From Atriophallophorus winterbourni (lineage: Eukaryota > Platyhelminthes > Trematoda > Plagiorchiida > Microphallidae): a stretch of DNA of 64,000 nt. The position numbers and the translations under genes were made by a program. How positions within the stretch are numbered: position 1 is the first letter of the stretch; every line of letters starts with the position of its first letter. The stretch lies in the NCBI GenBank assembly GCA_013407085.1, contig JACCGJ010023559.1, forward strand, positions 124,001 through 188,000. The letters are read 5' to 3'. Below are positions 23,160-33,210 of this stretch, one piece after another. The notes beneath the pieces were generated by a model that worked only from the letters and a program-made list of their open reading frames with translations, searched no databases and was not told the origin of the DNA.

Positions 23160-25279
23160 TATGAAATCAAGAAAAACTAAAGCGTTATGCGGTATGCAAA
23201 TATCGACATTTGCTTTGGTATGTGCAATGATGATTACGTTTATTTTATCAAGTAGAACTGATTGCCCAAACGAATCCAAATTCGTTGCAAAAAATTCAAT
23301 TGCTAAAACATTATATAGATGACAGTGGAAAGCTTCTTCGAGATGTGCCGAATTTGTATATACTGTCGTAATCATCATCATTCTTATCAAAGAGAATATT
23401 ACATAGACAACGCGTACCGTTGCTTTACTGCTATACATAACTAAAAGGTATGTTTTAACGAGTTACAAATGCCTACACTATAGGGCCCATAAAACAGTTT
23501 AAGTCTGCCCGTTGAAGTCAACAATGAGCAGACGAGGCATCAACAATACACCACCTTGGTGCTTCTACGGTCCACCATCGTAAACGTTGTCAGCAACACT
23601 CCACTTTACAATGCAGAATTTCACTCAGTGCTCCTAATGAAATAGTCACATAAAGACGTCCACCGAAAACCATTTTCCAGCTATGTATTTAGGTCACACC
23701 ACTAAACACGGTTTTCAGCCATCACAATATTGGATCGCGGAACTCCCAGACATTTAGATGGACACAAGACTCATCAGCTCTACGTGCTATGTGAGTATTT
23801 TTTGTGTCCATCGGTATACAACATCACGAAAGTTAACAACCTTACAAGTTGATGGCCTGGTATTTGCAAAATGTACCCAATCAACGGAATCTGGGACGGG
23901 TGACATGCTTCTCTATATCTATATTATTTACGAAACGAAATTTCGCACAATATCTTCTCTCGAGTCTGACAACCACACCTTAACAACTTATGTAATAATC
24001 GGGAGTCGATCACCTTCGTTGAACAGAGTAGGTGGTATAACGTTAGGGGTAGCAGATATGCATCATTTTATAAATTTAACACACGAGTGAATTTCTACGT
24101 ATACTAGCCAAGGCTCATGCTGTGTCATGTGAGGCGATAGTTTCACTTCCTCTTGATATAAGGACCGAATAATAAAGCAGTACTGTTTGCGACTTCCTTT
24201 ATATCGACCTTGGTTATGCACCAATTTTTCATTATTAGCAGCGAACGCCCGTTAAAGCATAGTTCTTACACGCCCACGCCAATTATCATGCTCAGGTCCA
24301 AGTATTTGTCAAGGTTGGCGAGCCGATTCAGCCACAGGCATGTGAAATCCACTGATGGCTTGGGACCAATTTTGTGGTTTCACACAGCCCCCGCTATCGT
24401 GTTTCACCTTCTCCCGGCAATTTCACACAGTAATGGTGATTGCGTTATACCCAGGAGTCATAAATATTAAATAAGCTAAAACCTTATGGAAATTTTTGAC
24501 AGCTACCAGCATGCCGTCTGAAAGCTTTGTACGGGAGAATTTCTTACGCGAACCTACATCGCACAAGAGCATGATCAGAACAGACTGTTAACGACTGCAA
24601 ATTCAGTGAAACTGGTTGTGTGGAGAAGTGAGTGTGCAAACATGGCTCAATAGTCCGTGGGAATTGAAGCTCGTGCTTGTTAAAGGGAACAGGTTTTCAA
24701 GATAACCGTAAGGTTTATGATATAAACATTTCAGCTATGAAACGATGAGTAAATAGCTATTTTCAATAGAATTACTTACGCCCATTCTTTACAGTCGCAG
24801 TTTTACATGGCATTTAACATCATAAATCTAAATTTAAGATTTAAAAAGTATGACATCAATAAACACTAATGCTGAAAAGATATTTCAGGGTTAGTGAGAC
24901 TCATGGAATAAGAAAGCGAATTAGGAATTCACGAACAACGGCGTTTTATTTACGATGCTGTGTGGAATATCGTCCAAATATATTGTAAAAATATAACATT
25001 ACGACACGCAGCACCTCCAGATTGAGATCTCTTTCCCAAACGATACTACTGTGCGTCTTGAAAATAATTACATAACCACTTGCCGGGAATTACGCTACTT
25101 TTTACTTCGGTCATAGAACAACGAAAAGGAAATCCATTGCGACCCGAAAATAGGGGAGAAACAAGAATTAAAATGTGACAAAATCTATTTTTAATACATT
25201 GAACAGCTGGAGCGCCAAAAACATCAAAGTACAAAGCAGAAGAAATCTCATTTGGTTTACCAACTGGTCCAAAATGATA
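23160..25279. other. Intergenic stretch, nothing recognised
   Basis: Between the LINE fragment and the MECR stop codon. Only short ORFs without motifs. The part next to 25279 should hold the MECR 3' UTR. Confidence 0.4.
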
Positions 25280-25809
25280 TCAGGTTTCATTTTCCATGTT
25301 CAAGATGATCTTGTTGCGGATTCCGGTAGGGCCAGCATCATCGAATTTGGCCAACTCGATTGCATGTTTCCATTGTGTAAACGGAACCTCCAGGTAAGGA
25401 GATGCCATCAGAGATCCGTCCGAGAACCAGAGGGATAGATTGTTGAGCATTTCTTCAAATTGGCTTTTCGATGCCTGTTTACTCCATTCAGTGAGCCAAA
25501 ATCCTCTGATGCGAATATCTTGAAAAATGAGGGGTCCAACCGGGATTGTCATAGGATTTCGGGTCATAGCACCATAGGATACCAAAGTGCCATGCTTGCC
25601 TAAGACCTTTAAAAGTACCAGGGTAGGTTTTCCGCCCAAGCAATTCAGAGCCAGTTGAATAGGCCCGCTGGATTTGGCTTCGTTCGCCACAGCATTACTG
25701 GAGTCTGTGAATTCATCCTCAGTGAAAGCCCAAGTTGCCCCAAAGTCCTTCAGTAACTGTCTGGTTGCCTCGGTGGAATCAGCAGTTGAACGAGGTCGAA
25801 ATAGATTAA
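25280..25809 (-). CDS. MECR: MECR exon 3
   Basis: Encodes [20 protein letters not shown] through [36 protein letters not shown] and [18 protein letters not shown], ending NMENET and TGA at 25282-25280. Confidence 0.96.
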
Positions 25810-28800
25810 CTGTGGACAACGAGCATGTGGGAAGAGGACTTACTTGTTTTCAGGCCAAACAACTTGGCCAGTTGAATCACATAAATTCCTACAGCACTTG
25901 TGGCTCCATTTTGTATGATAATATCACCAGACTTGGGAGAAACGAAATCTTGAATTAAGCGATACGCAGTGCTAGGATTGATGCGAAATATAGCCGCATG
26001 TGTTGCCTGCACAGGGTGTTTGACACGGTAGAAATTATTGGCCTTGGCACGAAGATGGGTTTGCCACGTACCGGAAGCGGTCACAATGGGTATGACTAAG
26101 TCACCGATCGCAAAGTCTCCAACTTTTGAACCATATGCGATAACCTGCAAGAGAACATGAAAACAGGAATTGCTTTCAGATGTATTTCAAACTATCTGCA
26201 ATAAAAATGCTAATTATTCAATATATCGTATTATGCATATGATGAGGCATAAAACACGCATATCTTTTATAGACAAAACAGAGTAATTTCCTCATTATGT
26301 GGATGTCAGCTGTCAGTTTGATCTGATATGTCAGTCGTTCTTTTAAACCGGTTTTATTGGAGACAGCGCGATGTTGGGTTATTTTGACCGATATTGACAA
26401 ATTGCATTCAATAACGCTGGCGTTTTCCAATTGCCCGAACCGAAACCCGAATTGTTGCTGGGTTTTAGATTTTTTGTATTCAGACTTTTCTGCGCTTCCT
26501 GCAATTGTGTTGCGCAAATGGTGGTGTTGGGCATATCATCCAAGAGCTAATGATTCGCACGGTTTGCTAGTGCACTTAGCGCCTCCGGATTATAAACTAT
26601 CAGGTAACTTGACTTTTGTAGAGAAGCAGATGCTTATTGTGAGATCGTATAGTGGTAAATGGTTTGACCTCAAGGAGGCATGTATGTATGAAAGCAAAGA
26701 CTGATTCAGGCAACGTGCCGCGCAGTCAAAAACTGCACGTGGGCTAAGATACTGTCAGGTTGCCCAGGCCTAGGCAGATACGGGAAAAGAAAATAGAAAT
26801 GGCAGCGAGGCTTCAGTGTGTGATCGTATGCAGCTCACTACCGGTGGGAAATTAATTTCGCTCTTCGTTAGTTGCACAGCTCCGAAGTGCAAAGTACTGA
26901 TGATTCAGGACTCTAATTAAATTGGCATACAAAGTTCGAAGATTTACCTAGTTGATGCAAGCAATTGTAGTCTAAATGCTTTATTAGTGCCCCACAAGGG
27001 ATTCCATAGAAAATCATTATATTACATGAAACGATCAGATTAACGGAGCGAGAAAGCGGTCATCAGTTTTTTTGTTTATATTTTTTCGGCACTAAGACGA
27101 CTTCAGAAAAGGGGGTTGTGTGAGGAGATTGTAATCGAATAAACCGCGATCAATAAACCAGGGTTATTTCAAAAATACCGTGTAACATATTTTGAAGGTA
27201 GGCTTCGGAGATTTGAACGTTACGTCGATAAACAACCGAAATGGTTATAATGTTTCCTTCTACTCATCTACGGACGTTCACGCTCCTTTGAACGGTCTAC
27301 GCAGTATCGTATCAACCTTTGAAATCTTCTATGCTTTTTTCCATGTTATTAAAAGAGCATACATGTGGCAGAAACTGCTCTAAGTCTTAAGAACGAGGAA
27401 CTTACAAATGTGGACTGCTTTACCTAGTTGAGTAGTTGTATCAATAGGAACACATGCTTGAATTACGACGTTTAATCTCACATTTTTAAAGCAACGTTAG
27501 TGTTTCGTAACTTGGGTCATCTGTGGCGTCAGAAGTCTGTCCCTAACACTCAAGGGTAGAGCCCATGGAGCAAAAATTCGTGGAGTATTGTATGGATATG
27601 AAACCTTGACACCGAGTAAATGAGAATTAATACGTCCGCAGGCCTTCGATGATTGTTGTCTCTGCAACATCACAGGAGTCAGTTGACACCATCAGAATAT
27701 CCAAAGTAGAATCTTCGGTAGCGGCGTACATATCGAGAGACCAAGCCCACCGAGACAGAGAACAGAAAAACACATGATGGATATGAAATGACCAAGCCGA
27801 GACTCAGGACACAGTTTCGCAGGTCCTAGAGCTGGACAGGGGTGTGCGAAGTAAGCGGTAAGGACATTGAAGCGTAAGGTTAGCACGTGGTACAGCACGC
27901 ATCCGCAATGTTCGGATAAGGACATTACCAAGGTCGCATGTGTCATGGGTGAGGACGCCTCACCCAACACATCCATAGACTTTCCACTTAACTCGGAATG
28001 TCGTCGTTGTGAGGATAGCTAGACTCAGTCTTCGATCAAGCAGACAAAGGCCATAACGGCTTAAATAGTTGTAGCTGGACGACAATTCTTTTTGTTTGGG
28101 TCCGCTACTCACCATCAGATATGTGTTTAGCGACGGTTTTATTGTAGGCATTTTCTTGAAGTGGTTAATTAATATTGCAAGTTAGCAAGTGAAACAGCGA
28201 GGAAACATTGTAATAATGCATGAATGGGGCGTGTATATCATTCTACCGCTGCCTAAACACTGTAAAAACAAAAGCATATTCGTCTAGTGTTACACCAAAC
28301 GTACAACAATTAAGTGTCTCGGTTTGCCGATTGAATATATTTTTCAGTCTTCAAGTATCTCGGTTCCAGTAGGTTACCTAATGTTCATGTGAGAGAAAAA
28401 ATACAATTCAATGGTTGAGCGTGTGTAGTGCGTTTATACAGTTGAGTGTTTCCCTCTGGCGATCTGGTTTAAGCATAAACAATAAAATACCTGTTTACCA
28501 AGCAGCGATCCGCTCTATACTAATTTATGGATTAGACATGACCTCTTTTGCCTACGATCTTTGGAAATGTTCGACCATAGCTGCATTTGGATAATCTTGG
28601 GCGCCCAACATATTGACCGCGTCAGTGTGACAATCACAAAGGACGGTGGTGCATTAATCATTAAAAAAGAGCGCCAATCGTCTAGTTAGAGGGAGTATAA
28701 TTATGAGAAATATAGCTGGTGAGCAGCAGTTGAACCATTTACCAGTATTCCTTGCGGTGAACCCTGGTCAGTTGATTAGACGCCTCCAAGCGAAGCTGAA

Positions 28801-28882
28801 ATCAAGCTCGGGATTGAGTCAGTCAAAATAATCAAGGCGGTTGGTTTGATGGATTAGCTTTTGTTCTGTTCAAGGAGAGTTG

Positions 28883-28918
<36 letters not shown>

Positions 28919-30569
28919 TATATATATATATATAACTCGAATATCGATGGTATTTATTATGTATGTATGTATTTGTGAGTACTCATCCGTGCCAAGCCCA
29001 TCGAACTATTAACAAAGTTGATCACGATGGTCCATAATGGAAGCACTGGACTCGAGTTTCGCTCTCATTTGAGCTCATCAGCAGTGCATATCCACCGCTT
29101 CGGGGGCGGGATTCGAACCCCCGACCATCGCCATTGTAGTCCCACGCCTTAACGACTTGGGCTACCGTCCACCGTTTGACCGATCGCAATTAAGCGTTTA
29201 TGAACTGTTCTCCAGACTGGCACATTTGAGTAGCTTTGTTTGCCCGACCAGTTCAGAAGGAGCCAGCAATGTCTATTGTGGTCGCCCAACCGAACAGATC
29301 TCCGTGTCAGGTCTTCCCATCAGATACAGTGTAAGCTAACACCGATTAGATCTGACGGGCATTGTTGTTTAAGCGGTATTTGGAGAATAAGTTGTTTATA
29401 TTTTTATAAAATTACTGATTATTATTATTACTAAAAGGTGTCCCGCGAAAGTATGTTAAAATATATCGGGCGCTCTATTTCTTAAGCTTCGGGTGCGTTA
29501 TGGTTTACAATAGCCTGTCAGTCAACTTTTCTACGATCAGTGGTGTCCAACACATGCCCAATTTCTCCATTTTCGTTCAAGTTTGGATTTGACACTATGA
29601 TGAATGCATAACACACGCATAACGACGCCAGGTATTTAGATAGGCAGTGATAAGAAACTTTTTGATTCCGATTAAGCCGACGACGCAGGTCTCCTCTTTG
29701 ATTCATATGACGATGCTCAGACTACTTTAGACCGACTATGTTGTATCATACCATTATTCGGTAGGCGCTTTGCACCTTTCAAGTGCAAAGTTCTGTCACA
29801 GGATATTGACTCAATCGAAACTGTGCTGAGCCTCAACAATGGGGCCATACACGGATATGCAATCGCACAACATTTCTGTGCTGTACGGCTAACATCGTGC
29901 TAAATTGATTGGCCAACGGTAGTGAGCTGCATGCTGAAACACGCTGGAGTCTCACTACTATTTCTATTTCCCCCCGATATCTGTCTAAGCCTGGGCAACC
30001 TGACAGTATCTTGGCCCACGTACAGTCTCTGATTGTGCGGCACTTTGCCTGGATCAGGCTTGTGCTTTCATACATAAGGCAGGGACATCGGGCTATGCCT
30101 ATATTCCCAAAAAAGTACAAAGGGATAGCAACGAGATCTTAATTAAAAGGCGCACTGGTACTGCTATCCTTCCGCAGACCGTTTAACGTTTAAAATACCT
30201 ATGAAAAGTCAATATCGCTTTACGACAGCGAAACACGCTTTCATGCAGATTATGATAATACAATTTGTGTGAAAAAGTGAGTAAACTTACTTTACCCGCT
30301 CCTTCATTTCCTGCTAGTGAAGGTAAGTTTGGTTTAATCCCATATTTTCCTTGAATCATATTTATATCCGAGGGATTGATTGGGGAAGCGCACATTTTCA
30401 CAATCAGTTCATCATCACCAATGTCACCAACTGGTCGTTCTGAAATCGACAAAACATCTTCAGGTTCGCCAAAGCTGGAAAATGTTAAAGCTTTGGACGT
30501 CAATGTCCGATTGGCTGGAACATATCGATAGAAACTGCGATATACGTTTCTTGACAGACGTATCAGCAT
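25280..30569 (-). CDS. MECR: Mitochondrial trans-2-enoyl-CoA reductase (complete, three exons)
   Basis: This enzyme carries out the last step of mitochondrial type II fatty acid synthesis, NADPH-dependent reduction of trans-2-enoyl-ACP/CoA in the matrix, feeding lipoate synthesis. Joined exons 30569-30291, 26144-25844 and 25809-25280 give 369 residues, close to the usual ~370. The order is leader, GroES-like domain with [15 protein letters not shown], Rossmann domain with the nucleotide-binding loop [20 protein letters not shown], the conserved [23 protein letters not shown] and [13 protein letters not shown], and C-terminal [11 protein letters not shown]. No lesion is visible. Intron 1 (4.1 kb) is packed with SINE and RTE debris; intron 2 is 34 bp. 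It converges on the B55 gene with 3.4 kb between the two stop codons. Confidence 0.96.
25810..25843 (-). other. 34 bp micro-intron in MECR
   Basis: Read on the minus strand it starts GTAAGTCC and ends TCCACAG. Length 34 shifts the frame, so splicing is required; it joins GLKT to INLFRPRS, matching RTINVVRDRP of vertebrate MECR. Confidence 0.9.
25844..26144 (-). CDS. MECR: MECR exon 2
   Basis: Acceptor TCTTGCAG, then [59 protein letters not shown] and the nucleotide-binding stretch. It ends in phase 1 after GLKT at the micro-intron. Confidence 0.95.
26290..26600 (+). repeat. Dispersed repeat D, copy 2 (MECR intron 1)
   Basis: GATATGTCAGTCG, GCGCTTCCTGCAATTGTGTTG, GGGCATATCATCCAAGAGCT and TAATGATTCGCACGG parallel the copy at 57930-58270 (CACTTCCTGTTCTTGTTTTG, CATATCGTCAAAGAGCTC). 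Confidence 0.6.
26675..26850 (-). mobile_element. SINE A copy 2 (MECR intron 1)
   Basis: Plus strand GCATGTATGTATGAAAGCA tail, then GTGGGCTAAGATACTGTCAG and AGCTCACTACCGGTGGG. About 85-90% like copy 1 by eye. Confidence 0.8.
27490..27720 (+). mobile_element. RTE-type fragment (MECR intron 1)
   Basis: Matches the 15.6 kb piece: TTAGTGTTTCGTAACTTGGG, CATCTGTGGCGTCAGAAG and GGTAGAGCCCATGGAGCA, with stops in frame. Confidence 0.7.
28420..28700 (+). mobile_element. Degenerate LINE/RTE post-palm fragment (MECR intron 1)
   Basis: [19 protein letters not shown] peptide followed by broken [17 protein letters not shown]; typical of the segment between palm and WLGH signature. Confidence 0.6.
28886..28935. 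repeat. (AT)n microsatellite
   Basis: AT units with one GTATT interruption, directly next to the tail of the hammerhead SINE. Confidence 0.95.
29043..29087 (-). ncRNA. Type I hammerhead ribozyme, all core residues present
   Basis: Stem I GCACTG (29087-29082) pairs with CAGTGC (29048-29043). Core CTGATGA (29081-29075). Stem II GCTC/GAGC closes a six-base loop. GAAA (29060-29057). Stem III ACTC/GAGT has no loop, followed by the cleavable C at 29049. Every base required by the hammerhead consensus is present. Confidence 0.93.
29100..29173 (-). promoter_or_regulatory. Internal pol III promoter (tRNA-like A and B boxes) of the SINE
   Basis: The B box GGTTCGAATCC is perfect and sits in a T-arm-like GGGGG/CCCGC stem. 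The A-box-like motif is about 35 bp upstream of it. The acceptor and anticodon stems are poor, so this is not a working tRNA. Confidence 0.75.
29850..30080 (+). mobile_element. SINE A copy 3, longest clean copy (MECR intron 1)
   Basis: Runs from GGCTAACATCGTGCTAAATT through GTAGTGAGCTGCATGCTGAA and CTGGGCAACCTGACAGTATC to the tail TGCTTTCATACATA. No tRNA B box is seen; head origin unknown. Confidence 0.82.
30291..30569 (-). CDS. MECR: MECR exon 1 (mitochondrial trans-2-enoyl-CoA reductase, N-terminus)
   Basis: Starting at the ATG at 30569 it encodes an Arg-rich, acid-free leader ([17 protein letters not shown]) typical of a mitochondrial presequence. Then follow [20 protein letters not shown] and [20 protein letters not shown], the GroES-like domain; the Tyr in MIQGKYG aligns with the catalytic Tyr of MECR/Etr1. 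It ends LAGNEGAGK at donor GTAAGT (phase 0). An in-frame ATG at 30635 would add 22 Cys-rich residues; I prefer 30569 because it gives a better targeting peptide. Confidence 0.95.
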
Positions 30570-30764
30570 TTGAAAATCAATTTGACTACAAGCTAAAAAG
30601 CAACAATGAAGACATAAAATGCCATTTTGATGCAATTTTGAAACAAGAGTAAAATAAAGTGAGATTGAACGCTCAGAAAAAGTTTCTAGAAAATAGATTT
30701 TGTCCCAATGCGATGCTGGCCCTGTTTAAAAGTGTAGGCACGAAAGGTATGAAACTTGATTCAG

Positions 30765-30950
30765 TTGCCACGGATCTGCCATGTGGAGTATTTATGAATG
30801 GAATGCTGTATGCAGAAACACGCTGGAGTCTCAAAGTAATTTTCTGATTTTCTATTACTTTTTAGGTCTGAGCAACCTGACAGTATTTTAGAACAAGAGT
30901 AATCTCGGACTATGTAGCGCTTTGCATAGTTCCAGCTTGGTATTTCATAC
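30765..30950 (+). mobile_element. SINE A copy 4, degenerate
   Basis: GCTGTATGCAGAAACACGCT, GGTCTGAGCAACCTGACAGT and a weak 3' part. It lies just upstream of the MECR start codon (30569, minus strand), so it could sit in the MECR promoter region. Confidence 0.7.
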
Positions 30951-31059
30951 AATACAGCTCGTGGTTATCAAGTGCGTTTAGGTTCCGTCATACCGTGGAA
31001 GGTAAACAAAAAATTGAGACCAATATTTGCACAATCGAAAATAGACTATGGTGTTCGAA

Positions 31060-31800
31060 ATCTATGTACATAGAGTTAAAAACGATTATAATACATTCAT
31101 GTTTGTTTTTTGGCAATCACAGATCCGAGAGCAGCAAGCTGGTTTCCGGCCTGGCAGAGGCTGCGTTGACCACAATTTTACTCTTCGACGGATCTTAGAA
31201 CTGAGGCAAACTTATCGACAGCCGACAATAGCCATCTTTTTAGACTTCAAAGGAGCATTTTATTCGGTCGATCAAAATGTCCTGTTTAACACCTTGCTTT
31301 GCAAAGGCGTTCCGCAAACGTATGTCAACATACTACGTTCACTTTATGCTCATGCATCCGGATGCGTTAGGGTTTACGACTAACTCTCACCCAAATTCCA
31401 CACCACAAGTGGCGTCCGACAAGGATGTCCGATTTATCCGTTTTTGTTCAATTTTGTAATCGATGCCATCATGGAATTATGCAACAAAGGAGTCCCAGCT
31501 TTCGGGGTTCACATAATGCCAGGCGGCAAGCTTCTCGACTTGGACTATGCTGATGCTACAGTTCTGCCCTTCGACTCGTACACAGATGAACAGGCGATAC
31601 TTAACAAGCTAGCTAGTATTGTGCCCGCATTTGGAATGCGTTTTGCACCATCTAAATGTAGTTTTCTGCTGCAGGACATCGACTTATCAAACAGCCTTTA
31701 TTACTTGACAATCAGGCGCTTGAAATTGTAGATCTTTTTACGTATCTCGTTAGTTGTATCAATAATTCTGCATCGTTAGACAAAGAAGTCTCGGCACTCC
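31060..31800 (+). mobile_element. RTE-type LINE reverse transcriptase fragment
   Basis: IREQQAGFRPGRGCVDHNFT, AIFLDFKGAFYSVDQNVLFN, VPQTYVNILRSLYAHASGCV, then (next frame) FNFVIDAIMELCNKGV and LLDLDYADATVLPFDSYTDE, DNQALEIVDLFTYLVSCINN. The catalytic YADD reads YADA, and a stop plus a frameshift lie near 31383-31440, so it is dead. It is cut off at about 31800 by SINE A sequence. Confidence 0.88.
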
Positions 31801-32100
31801 AGCCTGTTTCGCACGCAGCTTACTACTTCTGGCTAATCAATTTAGCACGACGTTAGCCGCAGAGCACGGATGTGCAATCGTGCAGCATTTTTGTGCTGTG
31901 CAGCTAACATCGTGCTAAATTGATTGGCCAACGGTAGTGAGCTGCATGCGAATACATGCTGGAGTCTCACTACCATTTCTATTCCCCCCCCTCATATCTG
32001 TCTAGGCCTGGGCAACCTGACAGTATCTTAGCCCACGTGCAGTCTCTGACTGTGCGGCACTTTGCCTGGATCAGGCTTCTGCTTTCATGCCATACCATAT
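31795..32100 (+). mobile_element. SINE A copy 5 with an inverted partial copy at its head
   Basis: A forward copy (about 31885-32097) is preceded by 31800-31868 in reverse orientation. GGCTAATCAATTTAGCACGA (31832) mirrors TCGTGCTAAATTGATTGGCC (31911), giving arms of about 50 bp around a short spacer. Confidence 0.8.
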
Positions 32101-32639
32101 AGCCGCACAGCACAAAGTACTGCACGATTGCACATTCTGTAAATATTAATGATTTCTGTGATAGGAAACTGACAATGAACCCTCGATTTCACGTCATGGT
32201 TGTAGGAAAGTTTAACCCATGCATTCTTGCAATGTATCAGGAGTAGCCATTGATCATCATCAAGGCTATATAGCATAAGAAATATTCAGCCATTTTTATC
32301 AATAATACGCACCCCACATAAGTAGCACCATCAGAAAACACGGATCTGATGTTATTCAAAGTGACAAGCTTCATGAAGCAGCCCAGCTAATATTGACATG
32401 TGTATGGCAAACAGCAATTCGTTGTAATTTACCTATATGTGCTTGTTTATTTTTTGTCAATTTAATAAGATATGCTACACAGGTATATGATAAATTGGTG
32501 CTAGTGACAAGTTTGCAGTCATATCAAGTAAGCTTTTATAACAGCAATCAAGCGCTACGTGAGCAAATTCGATCTCTGGCATCATCATCATCATCATGGA
32601 TAGCAATAAACTGGAAACAAGAAACAATTGCTTAACTGG

Positions 32640-33210
32640 CGATGTGGAAGAGTGGGACCTAAAAGGCTGCTAAGCCTGTAGAATGTTGGGCACAGATATA
32701 TTGGATGAGATGCCAACACCTCCAATCAAACGTGACTTAAATCCAGTGTTGTGAGCGAGTAGAACAACGACAGCATGACAGCAGTCTTCTGTTCCATGCT
32801 CGAGGGTGCTAAGTGACTCCAGCGATGGCGCGGAGACTGCGACTATCGAATACCTGCAGACGTCTCAGTAATTCTTGACTCAGCGTCTAGGTTTCACATC
32901 CGTACAGTAAAACCGCTCGAAATTTAGCCATATACTCATTAAGATGGCAGAATAGAAACTGCATAACAATTCGAGAAACGATAATAGACCTTCGTGATCA
33001 TCATGACTCTGATACGAACATCGGATATAACACACGAAGACCGCAACAATGCTTCACGTTCAACAGAGATGTTGCCGACGTCATCGTACGAAACCCTTGG
33101 TCCCGAAACCCTGTTTACCCGAAACTACTAGAAATACAGCAACGTGTTCACCCCTTGAGTAGCAGAGACAGTCCCTTCTGACGCCAGAGGTGACCTAGGT
33201 TGCGGAATGC
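32640..33210 (-). mobile_element. RTE-type C-terminal fragment, inverted
   Basis: The minus strand opens [20 protein letters not shown] at 33215-33150 (KATVAF in related copies) and decays leftwards through short frames. It abuts the CR1-like element at about 33210. Confidence 0.75.

Larger units (their letters stand above)
28960..29175 (-). mobile_element. tRNA-derived SINE carrying a hammerhead ribozyme
   Basis: Read on the minus strand: a tRNA-like head (29173-29100) with A-box-like GGTAGCCCAAGTCGTTAAGG and a perfect B box GGTTCGAATCC, a short linker, a complete hammerhead (29087-29043), about 70 bp of body, and a (CATA)n tail near 28960. The layout, pol III promoter plus hammerhead, is that of the Smα elements of schistosomes; sequence identity to Smα is not claimed. 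It lies in MECR intron 1, same strand as MECR. Confidence 0.85.

Noticed and set aside
23760..23785. Minus strand CTGATGAG near 23776
   Set aside because: No GAAA block at the needed distance and no stem II.
30380..30652. Plus strand 90-codon ORF
   Set aside because: It is the antisense shadow of MECR exon 1.
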